A stretch of 64,000 nt of DNA from Camellia lanceoleosa (taxonomy: Eukaryota > Streptophyta > Magnoliopsida > Ericales > Theaceae). The DNA lies in contig CM045761.1 in the NCBI GenBank assembly GCA_025200525.1, forward strand, positions 100,602,182 through 100,666,181, given 5' to 3'. Under the pieces are notes generated by a model. It was not told the DNA's origin. It was given only the letters and a program-made list of their open reading frames with translations, and made no database searches. This document shows positions 11,371 through 23,964 of the stretch, in pieces. Within the stretch, counting starts at the first letter, position 1; each line of letters opens with the position of its first letter. Position numbers and translations under genes: made by a program.

Positions 11371-11960
11371 TTAGGTTGTTCCCAGTTTTGCATCGCTTCT
11401 ATTTTTTAAAAAATCCACCATAACTCCATCTCTAGAGACTACATGGCCTAAAAACTTCACTTCTGCAAGCCAAAACTCACACTTCTCGTATTTCGCATAC
11501 AAATGATGCTCTCTAAGGAGTTGTAAAATAATACAAAGATATCCTTCATGCTTTTCCTCGAAAGGCAAGTAAATAAGAATGTCATCTACAAAGACGACCA
11601 CAAATTTGTCAAGAAATTCCTGAAAATTTTGGTTCATTAGATCCATAAATGTGGCTAGAGCATTAGTCAAACCAAACGGCACAACCAGAAACTCTTAATG
11701 ACCTTAACGAGTATGAAAAGTAGTTTTAGAAATGTCTTCCTCCCTTACTCGGATTTGGTGATAGCCCGACCTTAAATCTCTTTTGGAAAAACAACGAGAG
11801 CCTTTAAGTTGATCGAAAAGATCACCTATCCTAGGCAAGGGGTATTTATTTTTAACTGTGACTTGATTCAACTTACGATAATCTATACATAGTCTTAAGG
11901 ATTTGTCCTTCTTCTTTGCAAACAAAGCCGAGGCTCCCTAAGGTGAGGTGCTAGGGCATA
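11371..11960 (-). pseudogene. GypB pol: reverse transcriptase
   Basis: Two open pieces in sequence. 11925-11704 has [37 protein letters not shown] and [15 protein letters not shown]. 11682-11371 has [40 protein letters not shown] and [20 protein letters not shown]. The catalytic FVDD is intact. The pieces are interrupted at about 11690-11703 by stops, and the segment upstream of FAKKKD also carries a stop. It is inactive as it stands. Confidence 0.9.
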
Positions 11961-12057
11961 TAAAGCCCTTACCGAGTAACTCTTGTAATTGTTCCTTCAG
12001 AACAACCAATTCTGCTGGGGCAAACCCATATGGCGACAAGGAGATAGGTGTCGTACC

Positions 12058-12620
12058 CTAAAGCAAGTCTATAGTGAACTCAACTTCCCGATGGAGAGGT
12101 AATTTTGTGAGGTCTTCAGGAAAGACGTCGAGGTATTCACATGCTATCTTTGGAAATTCATCCCGGACTATATCACTTCCTTCATCTAAAAAGGTTGCTA
12201 AAAGAGAATTAAGTTGGCTTCGATCATGTAGGTAGTATGAGGAGGGTAAGAATCTACCGTTTCTATCCCCCAAAAATGTGAAACAATCACCTCTTGAAGT
12301 GCACATTGTAACTCTCTCCCGTTAACAATCTATGATTGCCCGGTAAGTGAACAACCAATCCATACCAATGATAACGTCAAAATTGAACATTTCCAACAGT
12401 GCAAAATTGAACAGAAGCTATCAACCCTCAATCTCAATCACACACCCCTGACATCCCTGGGTCAGAGTGACCTTACCCCAATCGATTACTCTACTGTAAG
12501 AGGAGATTTTAGTTGACTACCTTTTTACCCCAACAATGATACAAATGATGTGGCGATAAATGAATGCGATGCCCCAGTGTCAATTAACACATTAGCCCAA
12601 GTATTGAAAATGAGGAATGT
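12058..12620 (-). pseudogene. GypB pol: aspartic protease and protease-RT linker
   Basis: The retropepsin active site DTGASHSFI can be read on the minus strand at about 12560-12590, preceded by LI as in the family. Stops follow within the domain. The linker ORF 12306-12058 includes FLDEGSDIVRDEFPKIACEY followed by LDVFPEDLTKLPL, matching the conserved segment just before gypsy RT. The domain order matches GypA. Confidence 0.75.
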
Positions 12621-12719
12621 ACCTCTCACAATTGATGGCCCCGGAGTTTGTTCGGAAGCGGTGATAGCATATACCCTTACATGTGATCTCTGCTCCCCCA
12701 CATCACCTCTCTAAACATA

Positions 12720-13957
12720 AGCTTATTGTGCAGATTGGACAGATGTGGCCCCCTGAACTGTCCGAGATGCTTGGCCTGATTGAGCCGGCGGATAAGACTG
12801 TCTCTGTCCTTGACCTATTTGTAAACCTCCATATTGCCGAGACCCTGTCACACTAGTAGCCCCTATCCTCTGCTGGCAAAACTTCTTCAAATGCCCTAGT
12901 TGAACACATTGATAACAAGACTGGGTTTGACTTCTATTCTAAGATTGACCTTGTGGACTCGTAGTTTGGGATTGTGCTCCACTTTTCTGTCCACACTCTG
13001 TAACCTTGTGGCCCATCTGGCCACATCTACAACAAGCACCATGAACTCAGGCCACATTCCCCGAATTTCCACCAATTACGGAATCAAATGATTTGGCTTG
13101 TCGTGGAGGTGAGTGAAATGATAATGATGAACCCTTAGACTTCTTCGAAGAACCCATGTTGCCTCTAGAGTCAGAATGTACTACCCTCTTCAACTTTTTT
13201 CTTGCTTCTTCGGCCTTGGCCGTGATCTCCACATGAGCTACCGGTTCTACTAAGCAGTTATAATCACATATCATATTACTAACCACCTCTATCAAGATTT
13301 TCGATCTCAACCTCTTCTCGAATTCGAGGCATCTTCGTTCTTCCGTTGCCACTAGTTCGGGTGCAAAACGTGATAAACTAGTGAATTTGGTTTCAAACTC
13401 AACCACTGGTGCATCAAGTTCTAATAACTCTTCAAATTGTTTCCTTAACCGCTCCCTATCTGTGGAAGAAAGGAACTTATCGTGGAAAGCTTGCATAAAT
13501 GCCTTCTAGGTATGTTCAACTATATTCTTAATATACTTCCACCATTGCCTTGCCTCTTCCTTCAACTGGTAGCCCGCTAACGCTACTCGTAGTTCATTCT
13601 CGCAAATATCCAGAATCTCAAATGATTTAACAATTTGTTCCAACCACTCATCGGATTTCATCGGATCAGGCTCACTGCTAAACTCGGCTGGATTGGAATG
13701 AAAGAACTCCTTTTTAAAAAGAAAGCTCTTGTTTCTCCCTCTTCCATCCTAGCCGCTTGCTCTGCTCTAAGCATCTCCATGGGCTCCTAAATAGCCCCTG
13801 CCATTTCCCTAGCCAAAGCTCCCATTGCTACTTGGACCGGTGGAATAGGTATGTTGTTTTGACCCACTACTTCTTTTTGTGAAGGGATCTCGGGTTGGGC
13901 TAGAATATTCCTTCCTCCCTGACGAGGTCTACCGCGAGCTCTAGCACGTCCAGGCAT
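12720..13957 (-). pseudogene. GypB gag with two CCHC zinc knuckles
   Basis: The probable start is the ATG at 13955-13957 (MPGRARARGRPRQGG), with an in-frame TAG at 13787-13789. The capsid part is best seen in 13496-13047 (FHDKFLSSTDRERLRKQFEE, VVEFETKFTSLSRFAPELVA, LEFEKRLRSKI). Two zinc knuckles follow: CCRCGQMGHKVTEC at about 12995-13036 and CYQCVQLGHLKKFC at about 12888-12930, then a Q/G/S-rich tail. Stops and frame changes interrupt it in several places. Confidence 0.82.
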
Positions 13958-14366
13958 CTATAAGAAATAAAGACAATATTAAATTCAAAGGCAACTTTCC
14001 ACACCCAAGTGCTCCATTCTTAGTTTTCATACTTATTCATCATATAAACACACAAGTTTCCACATAAGATAATCCACATAATCACACTTAATTACATAAA
14101 GCACGCATGAGTCACCCTCCTAGGATACTTGCTATTTCCATGGCACTCAAGGATCTCCAAGTGGAAAAAGCATTGATCAGGTGCCTTTCCAAAAGGATCT
14201 CGATGAATGCAACAGACAAAAGCCATATCACCAAAGTTTAACTCCACACCCATACAATCACATAGATGAACAAAACACGCAAGGCATTCTAAGCATTCTG
14301 TCCTAACATAGGAACCCTATCGTGACACATGTCACTTCCCACGAGCCCACGGTATTCTAACCTATG

Positions 14367-14378
14367 TCTCTGATACCA
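14367..14378 (-). other. GypB primer-binding site (tRNA-Met)
   Basis: Minus-strand TGGTATCAGAGA matches the tRNA-Met primer site at 11 of 12 positions and lies three bases from the LTR edge at 14382. Confidence 0.85.
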
Positions 14379-14381
14379 ATT

Positions 14382-16200
14382 TGTATCACCCTGCCATTAC
14401 TCACAAAATCTTGACAAGATAAATACAATAATATACCCCAAAATTCATCTTTCTCATTGAACTAGGAGTTAAGAGATTACAATTCAACATTTACATTCCC
14501 ATAATACCCGAGATTCATATTCCAGTTCATTGAACTAGATGACTTTACAAAAAAAAAGCCTCTAGAGCATACCACACCAACAAAATAAATTTAATAGTCT
14601 TGATACAGAACCCCAATTCAAAAACCAAAACATCCATGAATCAATTTTTCCCAAAATGAGCTATTGCTTGTTCCAATCCATCAATGAGGTAGTAATTCAT
14701 CGTTTCCTAAAAAATAAAATAGGGTTAAGCTATATGCCCAGTAGGAATACATTTAACCGAGTATTTAATTGTTTGAATAAGTTTATGGTATCCTTGAGAC
14801 AAAATACAAGAAGGAGTTTGTGTACACATGCAATCTTCATCAATTAGGTAAACTACATGACAATCAACAATGACAATTACACTTCACATCCTTACAACTC
14901 ACGATCAAACAGTCATGTCAATAGAAAACAAACCATGAGTCCCATGTAAGAGTCCACATCAAAACACAAGTTGTTTTTGTTTTAAAAACATCCCCACATT
15001 TGTCGACTATTATACGGCAGGGAGTGGGCACCCAAAACCATCCGTTTTTCCACTTTTGTAGACCACAATACGGCATGACTAATGGACATCCAAAAATGTC
15101 TTTCCCACATTTGTCCAGTGATAAGCCTAGACAGGGCATTTGGGCATCTTTTAAACTCCCAGCTCAGGTACCAACTCAACACCAAATTTTCAAAGCTGAC
15201 TTTTACTTGGACTCATGCACAATTAACAATTCTATCTCATTTCCATTCCATTTACAAGCATCAAACATAGCAGGGTCATCTACATAACATATCATTCAAC
15301 AAAAGCCAATGTCTAAGCCACAATTCCAATACCATAGCAACATTCACATCTTTTCATCTCTTTATTTATTTATCACATTCCAGGAATTTAAGGAGATTCC
15401 ACACTAATTAATGTTTTTTACTCAAAATGAAAAGTTAGGGTTTTTGCTAAATTTAGGGGTTTCTGTCTTTCTCCATAGATATTGGTTTAACGAGCATTTA
15501 TATACATGTTTTGTATAAAGGAGTTAAGAAATTTCAAGTAAAAGTCAATTAAAGTAGTCGATTTATGTAAAACTTGGGTTTAACCCAACTAGATCCTCAA
15601 ATTAGATCATGAGTCACAACAATACCATACAATCTCTCCAAAACAAGGAAATATTAGGTTAAAAGTAACCCTACCTCAAGAATCAAGCAAGATATCAAAG
15701 CCCCTAGAAGAATCCTTTGCGAATCCCAATTCCAAATTGGTAGAAAAGTGAGATCTTCAAGTCTTCTTCTCTTTTTGGTAAGCAATCTTGGCCCAATCTT
15801 AGGGGAATGGAGAGTGTTTTAGACTGAGGAACTAGGGTTTTTTGGAAATGAGGAGAGAGGAGGGAAGATAGAAATGAAAAGTTAAAAGAATGAGCTAGAA
15901 TTGTATTTTTAAAGTTGTTAAATTCGGGCAGTCCGCTCGAATGCAACTTCCTATGCTCGAGCGTAAGACACAAACCTGGGAGGCTCACTCGAGCAACAAA
16001 TCCTCCGCTCGAGCATAAAATGACAAGTCCTAAAAGTTTTTTAGAGCTACAATGAAACAACTAGGAGCCAAGATTGTCCGCTAGTGCGCAACTTTCTGCA
16101 CTCGAGTAACCCTCCTGCAAACTCATGAGATTCTAAGACCTGAAATTCTCCGCTCGAGCGTAATATCCTTCGCTCGAGCGGACCCAAGAACAAAATGTCA
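14382..16200 (-). mobile_element. GypB 5' LTR (1819 bp)
   Basis: On the plus strand it begins TGTATCACCC beside the primer-binding site and ends AACAAAATGTCA, the same end as the left copy at 8975. CGCTCGAGCG palindromes lie at 16151-16160 and 16171-16180, with degenerate copies from about 15925. Flanking 16201-16205 (CACAA) should be the target-site duplication. I see no gene in it. Open frames around 14918-15287 and 15704-16060 lack family features. Confidence 0.9.
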
Positions 16201-16205
16201 CACAA

Positions 16206-16385
16206 GTTATGTTTTAAACCTTCAACAAGTAAAACATTTTCTATAATAGGAGAATGACTTTTGTCGATACTACCTATACTAATGATCTTTCCTTGAATGT
16301 TGTCCACAAATTTTACATGACCTTTGTCCTTTGGTTCAAGTGTGGTGAACATGGCTTTATTTCCTGTCATGTGACTTGAACACGC
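16206..16385 (-). pseudogene. CopA pol: protease end and GAG-pre-integrase start, cut by GypB
   Basis: The minus strand reads HMTGNKAMFTTLEPKDKGHV, VKFVDNIQGKIISIG and IENVLLVEGLKHNL. This is the Ty1/copia protease C-terminus running into the GAG-pre-integrase region. The protein stops making sense exactly where GypB's LTR begins at 16200, just after LKHNL. The upstream part of the same protein resumes at 20684, on the far side of LTR-D. The rest of pol should lie left of the window. Confidence 0.9.
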
Positions 16386-19300
16386 ACTATTGTAGACACT
16401 CCATTTTTGACCGTCCTCAAGACTTGGACGTCATCGTTTAAACACTCGATGATCATCAATGCTCGTGTTTGTTTTGAGTTCCTGAAGGTCTCGGCTGCGC
16501 GCCTTGCCTTAGAACCTCTCAACTTGTCTGTTTTGTGCTTGGTTGTGGACCAAGGACTTGTGGTTTTGTTTCTAAGGGAAGAGGGTGGCTTGTTGGCCAG
16601 CCTTACATCCCATTGGCCAAGCCTTGTGCTTATCGGCCATGTTTTCTTGTCATCGGCCATCAATGATAGTCGATCGACACTCTTTTTGGCCGATCGGCAC
16701 TCTTTTTGGATGAACGGCCATATCTTTTGGTTGAGGCCTTTTTATTTGCTTTTGCAGATATTTTTGTGCTAGCTATGACAGCTAGTGAGCACAGATTTTA
16801 TCCTCCATACACGTGTATGAAGGGATTAAATCAAACCCTTAGCTTGTCCAACAAGCTTAGGATTTGATTTTCTATAAGAAGGCAGATCCCTCTCCCTTTC
16901 CAGAGGTTCTGAAAAGTTGATATAAAAAACATATATCTCTCTATATTTCTTCTTCTCTCTCTATATTTGTGCTTGTTTGTGCTCAAAAGTGCATTTTCTT
17001 CACACTTTTGCACACAAACACCTAGTGAAACACCACACTCTTGTTGCTGAGGCACTTTGAAGTTGGTTTTGGTGTTTTTGGACTGGTTTTGATCAAAAAA
17101 GGCTGCTGGAGTTGTTGCTCTAAAGTTGTTCTACAAGGATGAGCTTCTAACCTCTTAAATCCTTGTTTTTGATTAAGCTTTTGGCCCTATTTTCATATTG
17201 TTTTAGGCCTAACTTTCTACTACAAAAAGTTCTGATTTTTAGTGCTTAAGATGTTTGTTTAAGGCTTCTTTGGTGTTGGGGGTGATCTACTCCCTTGCAT
17301 GCCTTGTTTGGCTTTGTTTTGCACCATCACTTTAGGCCTTTGAGATCACTTTCTCTTGGCCTTTTAACCACTAAAATCTAGTGGATTTTCAGTGGTAAAA
17401 CTTGTGTTTTGAAATCCCAAATAGGAGAGGGTCATCCTATCTCCTTGTGTCTTGTATGCTTGCCTTGTTGGCCTCATGTTTGAGCATGTTTGTTAAGCTT
17501 GTGTTGGCTTGTTCTTAGCATGTTTTTAGCCTTATTTCAGCATGGCATACCTCTATTTTGGTTTGGTTTAGTCACCCTTTGCATGCTATTTACACTTGTA
17601 GTGTAATTCTCACAAATTAGCTTTGTATGCCTCATGTTTGAGCATGTATTTCTAGCATGTTTTGGCCATATCTCAGCATGTTTTTGGTATTGTTTTTCCA
17701 TGTTATACCTCTATCTAAGGTTGGTTTGATAGCCTTTTGCATGCTCTATGCATTTGTAGTGCAATTTCATTCATTAGCCTAATGTGTATCATGCTTTAGA
17801 CCATCATTCTAGTATGATTTTGGCCTAACTCCAGCAAGCTTTTGTCCATGTTTTAACATGCTCTAGCTCTATTTTAAGTGTTTTGGGTCATGCATGCATT
17901 GCTTTGTATAGCCATGGTTCAATCTAGCTCACTAGCTTTGAGTTTCCAAGCCACTAGCATGCATTGCTTGGGCTACTTTCATGATTTGGTATCATTTCAT
18001 ATGTGATTTCAGTGCATGTTTCATGCTCATGCACTCACATTTGTCACTCTTTCTATGCTTTGGAAGGTTGGTTCTTTATGCCTTAAACATGAGTCATTGT
18101 GTATGCCACCATGCCTAGGCCTTTGGGCTATCATTTCAGTGTATTTTTGGTCTTGTTTTGTCATGATATAACTCTGATTTTTGTTGGCGAAGCCATCTCA
18201 TGCTTGGTCTTGGTAGGTGTAGTGTAATCCTCCATTTTGGCCTTGCATACTCCATGATTCATGCCCTTCATGCTAGCATGTTTTAGCTTTGGTCCATGCA
18301 TGTTTTAGCATCATTTTGGCATGTTCTAGGACTATTTTGGGTTGTCTTGGCCATATGCTTTGTGTTTTGTATAGCTATAGTGCAAGTGCCTATGCTAGCT
18401 TCAAGCTTTGAGCCCTCTTGCATGCCATACTTGTGTTGTTTGAGTGGTTTGACACCATTCCATACATGATTTCAGAGCTTATAGTATTGTCACACGTCCA
18501 TGCTTTTCACTCTTTAAGTGCTGTTAAGAGTTGCATCTTTATACCTTAATTCTTGAGCCAATTGGCATGTATGCTTATCTTGCCTTTTCATGCTTTTCAT
18601 TCCATCATTTCAGCACTATTGGCCATTGATTTGGGCATGATTGAGGTCTGTCTATATCCGGTTTAAGTCCGTCGAGCATGTTGTTCGCATGTTGTTACAT
18701 TGCATCATGTGTGCATGCTTGAGTTGCATTGCATTTGACACGCTTATGTTGCATTGCATTGCATTTCCATGTTGTATGCTTTGCATTGTGTTTGGATAGG
18801 GTGTTAATCCAAACACGGGAAATGAGGGATGTTTCATACTTAAAGTGATGAAATGTGCCTCATTTCTCGGTTGCCGACCCTCTTGATCATGCATGATAGA
18901 GGTTAAGGCATTTATGTGTTTTTGTGCATTCATTTGACATTAACTTGTGCAACTCAGCATCTTTGGCCATCATGCATTGAGATGCGTGATTGGTGGCTCG
19001 AGAGTCGAGCACTACACTCCTTTGAGCTTTAAACATGATAAGGGGTGTGGTTATACACACATTTTCTTGCAAATACACTGCCATGCCTCTATTAGTGCCC
19101 TGTTGCAGCAAAAGGAGAAGTTTGCAGGAAGAAGTGCCCGATCGGCTATCAAAATTGGCCGATGATCATTATACTTGGCCGATGGTCTTTTCTCTTGGCC
19201 TACCACCCCTCAGATTGTTCCTAAAGTGGGTCAGAAGCACTATGGAAGTTGGCACAATTTTCAGAGATACAGAAGAGTGCAAACAGAGGCATCACGAGGC

Positions 19301-20683
19301 ACGATAGTGGATTTCTAAGCGAAGTCGACCGAGCATGCATACACTCCTCTCCTCGAGGCTATTTTAACTGCTTTGTGTAGTTAGTTAATTTGCTGACCAA
19401 TTAGTTAATGTATTTGCTAATTAATTCCATCTTTGTAATATTATAATTAGCTAGGAATAGCTAATTTTAATTTGGTTTGTACTTAATTAGCTTAGCTTAA
19501 TTAGCTTAGCTTATTCTTTCGGACCCTCCGTCAAGAGGGCACAACTTTTGTAATAAGTGTGTGTGTGTGTGATGCATGTCTTCCAACCCCCATTTCTTTC
19601 TCCCTTTTGCTTATCAGCTTTTAATGGTTAGTTTTAGGGCATGTTTCAATTAGTATACTTATGTTTGCATGCGTGCATCATTTATTTGTCTTGCATGTAC
19701 AGGGCTCAGTGCATCATACAAATTGCATTGTATTTCAATTCCAATTTGAATACATGTATCAATTGTTGCATTTCATATGCCATCTTAAGTAGCTGAGCCT
19801 ATCTCATTGCATTTTGCATGTGTTGCATTAGGCATTGATAACATAGCTAGGATCATGCATTGATTACTAACTAGCTTTTGTTTTGGCTCGGAGTACTAGG
19901 TAAGCTTTTTGACTTTAGCATCCTTGCATGTGTGTAAATGACTGCCATGATAGCATGCTTGCCATGAGGCTAACTGCTTAAATGTTTAACTGCATGAATG
20001 CCTGTGGATGAAAGTTGGATTGCTTAAATTGGAACAATTCATCAAAAAGCGAGTTTTAAGCCCACTTTAAGTGGCAAATCACCATATTTTCTAAGCCCAC
20101 TTGAGGGTGGCAAATCTGCGTCTTAGCCTGCTTGCGAGTAGCACCTTCAAACCATTTTCAAACAAACAAACGTGAGTTGTTTTGTTCCAATCCACGTGAT
20201 TGAGTCTATACTTGTATGCTGTGCGCATCACATAGTAAGCTAGCTAATAAACCGGAATAAGAACGCATGTGTTTTCAAAAACAACATATCATATTAGTAG
20301 AGGCCGATCTTTGATCGGGCGAGCGGGGGTGCTCATTTCAGGACCTTTCCCTCTCGTATCCAAGTTCCCGAGTCGAGGAAACTTTGGTGATGACAAACAC
20401 GTGGCCTTAGGCATGAGTCAGGGTTTCCTAAATTTCCCCAAAACAAAATATTTAGGTGGCGACTTTGAAATTTGGCAAAGCAGTCCATGTTTGGCGCTTT
20501 TTGATTCAAAATTGATTTTTCAAAACCAATTGCTGGATTTAGACTCTTTGGTGATTTATCAGTCTTACATTGCACTTTGTGAAATTAGATTCAGAACCGT
20601 GACAGGAGTCCGAATTGTAGTAGCTAAGGAACAACGATTCGCGCCCTCATGCGCGGAGCGGAGTTCTAGCGGTTTACAACTGT
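16386..20683. mobile_element. LTR-D: 4.3-kb solo LTR with target-site duplication
   Basis: 16391-20678 begins TGTAGACAC and ends GTTTACA. It is flanked by 5-bp repeats ACTAT (16386-16390) and ACTGT (20679-20683), with one mismatch. Removing it joins CopA protease codons. It shares its start (TGTAGACACYCCATTTTTGA) and a long 3' section (for example AGTAGAGGCCG, CGGGCGAGCGGGGGTGCTCA) with LTR-G at 28063-33173. There is no coding region; the sequence is rich in CATGC, TTTTG and GCATTGCATT. Very long LTRs without genes suggest the Tat/Ogre group of Ty3/gypsy, but this is inference because no internal region is present. Confidence 0.85.
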
Positions 20684-22437
20684 CAAGATACCATCTATCT
20701 TCGCTGAATTTTGACTTGAAGCAAACCTACAAAAATTATATTTATACATTTGTCTTTGGTACCCATACTTTCGTGGGTCCATGGGGGTTAGAGTATGACA
20801 CATTTGATGTATCTTTAGGAACCCACACCTTTTTAATTTTAACAAAAGGATATCTTTTAGCAGGACATGATGGTGAGATATAACCTTTTCTACGACAAAA
20901 ATGACATGTAAGATGTGAATGACTTGATAATGCATAAACAAATGCATTTGTGAAGGAATTTCCTTTTGTAAAGGGTTTATATTTAATTCCAGCTCTACCA
21001 AATATGTGGTTTTGACTTTTAAGATGCTTATCTAAAGTATCTCTTCCTTGAGTAAATTTAGAAAGAATGTTTTTGAAATCTTCTAAGTTTTCATTCAAAA
21101 TCAATTTTCTCCCTTTTAAAAGAATCATTTTCGGTTTTCAAATCACTTAGTTCCTTTTCTAAAATAGAAGATTTATTTAGTTTTAAAAATTCATTTTCTC
21201 CTTCTATTTTCAAAGATTCCTTTTCTAAACAATCAGTTTTATTTGATAAAACTTCATTTTCTTGTGTCAGGCTAGAAATCATCTTTTTAAGAGCAATATT
21301 TTTAATACCAAGTTTCTTAAGTTCATCATGCAAGTTTTCAAAAGAAGATTGTAATTAAGAGTTATCAGACAAAGATTAGCAACTTCATTATTGTTGTCAT
21401 CATCTTCCGAATCACTAGCATTGCTATCTCCCTATGTAGCTATCATGGCTTTTCTCTTATCTTTCTTGAAGTTTTTCTTGACCTCAAGACATTTTGCTTC
21501 GATGTGTCCAGACTTGTTGCATTCATAGTAGGTAAGTTTAGCTTTCTTGTTATTTTCTCCTCTTGTATAGTCTTTTTTGTTGTACTCTCCCTTGCCAAAG
21601 TTTTTTTTGGAAAATTTTCCTACTTTTTTTTTTCTTTTTCCCAAGAATCTCTTGAACTTCCTTGTGATGAAGGAAAGTTCTTCATCGTCATCTCAATTAT
21701 CCTCATTTTCTTCTTCACGGATTGTGGTGGATTTGAAAGCTATTCCTTTCTTTTTCTTATTATCTTCTTCTTCTTCTTCATCCATGGCTTCCATGGTGAT
21801 CTCATGTGTTAGAAGAGATCCAACAGCTCATCTAACTTAACTTTGATAAGTCCTTTGCTTCTGTGGTGGCGATGACTTTAGTCTCCCAACTTTTAACCAA
21901 TGACCTGAGCACTTTTTTTACAACCTTATCATTAGTATATGTTTTACCAAGAGATTTCAAACCATTTATGGTATCAGTAAAATAAGTAAACATTTGAGTA
22001 ATGGTTTCATCGGGTTTCATTTTGAAAAGTTTATAGTTATGGGCTAGCAAACTTATTTGAGATTCTTTAACTTGGTTTGTTCCCTTATGAGTCACTATAA
22101 GTTTATCTCAAATTTCTTTCATTGTCTCAGAGGGGAAAATTCTATTGAATTGGTTAGAATCTAATGCACAATACAATATATTTATGGCTTTAGCATTGGC
22201 TTGAATACTTTTCGTATCAGCATCACTCCATGCACTTTTAAGCTTCAGAACCTTTTGGCCATTTTCAATTTTAGTGAGGATTTTGAGACCATTGCAAATT
22301 ATTTTCCAACACTCATAATCAGTAGGTTGTATATGTATTGTCATTATGGTTTTCCAATAACTAAAGTTTGTTCCACTAAATAGGGGTGGTCTATTAGAAG
22401 CTTGTCCTTCGGGGAGTGTAAAACTAGGAGTTGCCAT
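20684..22437 (-). pseudogene. CopA gag and start of protease
   Basis: Copia Gag begins at 22437 (MATPSFTLPEGQ, LFSGTNFSYWKTIMTIHIQP, UBN2-type capsid domain). A TGA at 22108-22110 replaces the Trp of E-I-W-D-K-L. The frame continues to 21832 and then through a lysine-rich stretch (21644-21432) to a zinc knuckle in which the first Cys is Tyr (YYECNKSGHIEAKC). A coiled-coil-like region (21333-21091) and a second Cys/His motif HLTCHFCRRKGYISPSCPAK (21128-20742) follow. It ends with two VWVPK repeats and WYLDS, the protease active-site start, where LTR-D cuts in. Several stops and frameshifts are present. Confidence 0.88.
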
Positions 22438-22479
22438 AATCTACTTTAAGACCGTTAAGTCATGAAAATTAGAGTTCAG

Positions 22480-22491
22480 GCTCTGATACCA
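22480..22491 (-). other. CopA primer-binding site (tRNA-Met)
   Basis: Minus-strand TGGTATCAGAGC, two bases from the LTR edge at 22494. It confirms that CopA is transcribed leftward. Confidence 0.92.
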
Positions 22492-22493
22492 AT

Positions 22494-22913
22494 TGTTAGC
22501 CTATGCAGACAACCCAAGAGAAGAAGTGAATTAAGTAAATAAAAATTAATAAACAATGTTAAAGCTAAATATAGAATACAAAAAAATAAAAATAAAAATA
22601 AAAAAAATCTTTAACTCAAAACAGAGTAAAAATAAGGATTTATAGTGGTCCAACACAATCGGGCCTATGCCCATTCCTCAAGGATCCCCCTCGATAGTTA
22701 TTTCACTATCAATCACTTCAATACACTGCCAAAGCTTCATCAAACTTGTGGATTTTACACAGGTCTTACTTTAACTGTTAAACACCTCTCAACAATAAAT
22801 GCATTACTTACAAGAATCACTTAAATTGGATCACAATAAATGTAAGAGGTATTTCAATCCTATTCATGAATAGAATAGTGTTCTCTTTTTCTCTCAAGAA
22901 GTATTTATGAAAG
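22494..22913 (-). mobile_element. CopA 5' LTR, segment 1
   Basis: First piece of the CopA 5' LTR, starting TGTTAGCC on the plus strand beside the primer-binding site. It is interrupted at 22914 by LTR-E; GAAAG at 22909-22913 is repeated at 25103-25107. Layout and short blocks (AGACAACC, GGATTTTACACAG) resemble the CopC LTR at 26568, so the two copia families are distant relatives. No coding region. Confidence 0.9.
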
Positions 22914-23922
22914 TGTGATGATCGGCCTTCTTTTTCCTTTCCTTTTTCTTTCTTCGCTTCGCTCTCTTTTCATTTTCGTTGGATTGAAATGTCCGGAAAT
23001 GGTTTCTTAGCTCTTATTTCTTTCGGTGTTGAGTTTCGATTGTTCCAGAGAGTGCGCGGATAAGTCCGGGATGCCCGGAGACGAAGTTGAAATTTTGAGC
23101 TGCTGGACTAGGGCCGCTTGAGTGATCAAGCTTGACACCCAGAAAATTTGATTATGTCTAGAGCGCACGAGCGGAGAAAATGAACTGCACGAGCTGTCAA
23201 TGTGGGCCGCTTGAGCGGTGGGGAAAGCCGCACGAGCGAATAATTGGGCAGTTCGAAACTCTGTTTTTTGTATCTTTTTGGTCCAAATATATCACCCATT
23301 ATACACATCTCTTTCTCACTCTAAACCCTACATTTCTCCCCATTCTCTCTAGAAAACTCCCTCAAACATCACAACTCTTTGATTTTGCAAATTCTTGGGC
23401 CAAGATCTTCATCATCTCTCTCAAGATCTTGAAGATCCAAAGCTAAGGCTTCATTTGGTGGAGGAAAATCCAAGGCTATCTCATCTTCTAACTCTAGGGT
23501 TTCATCTTGTTCTTCACCAAGCTTGAGGTAGGGTTCTCCTTTGAGTTATATATATGTTTATGTAGGTTTTTATTTGTTGATTTTGGTGAGCTCCTCCTCC
23601 TATTTCGAAAATGCTTTTGGTGGTTCAAGAAATTAATGATTTGTAGATCAAACTCTATATTGTGTTCATTTAAAGACTTTTCTTGAAACTTTGAACAAAC
23701 TGGGTTGAGATTGAAGTTGATGAAAAGATTTCATAAAAGAGATGGGCATTGTTAGGGTTTTTGTGAAAAACCTAGAAATTTGGGGGTTTTGGGAATGTTG
23801 GGTAAATCAAGGGATTTTCTTGAGACTAATAAAAGGGTGAGTGAAAATTTCTTAATTGTGTTGTGTCATGATGACTCTAGCTACATGTAAGTTGGAAACC
23901 TCACTTGATTTTCATTGGCAAG

Positions 23923-23964
<42 letters not shown>

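Noticed and set aside
20269..20883. 204-codon plus-strand frame
   Set aside because: It crosses the LTR-D boundary into the antisense strand of CopA gag, so it is chimeric and incidental.
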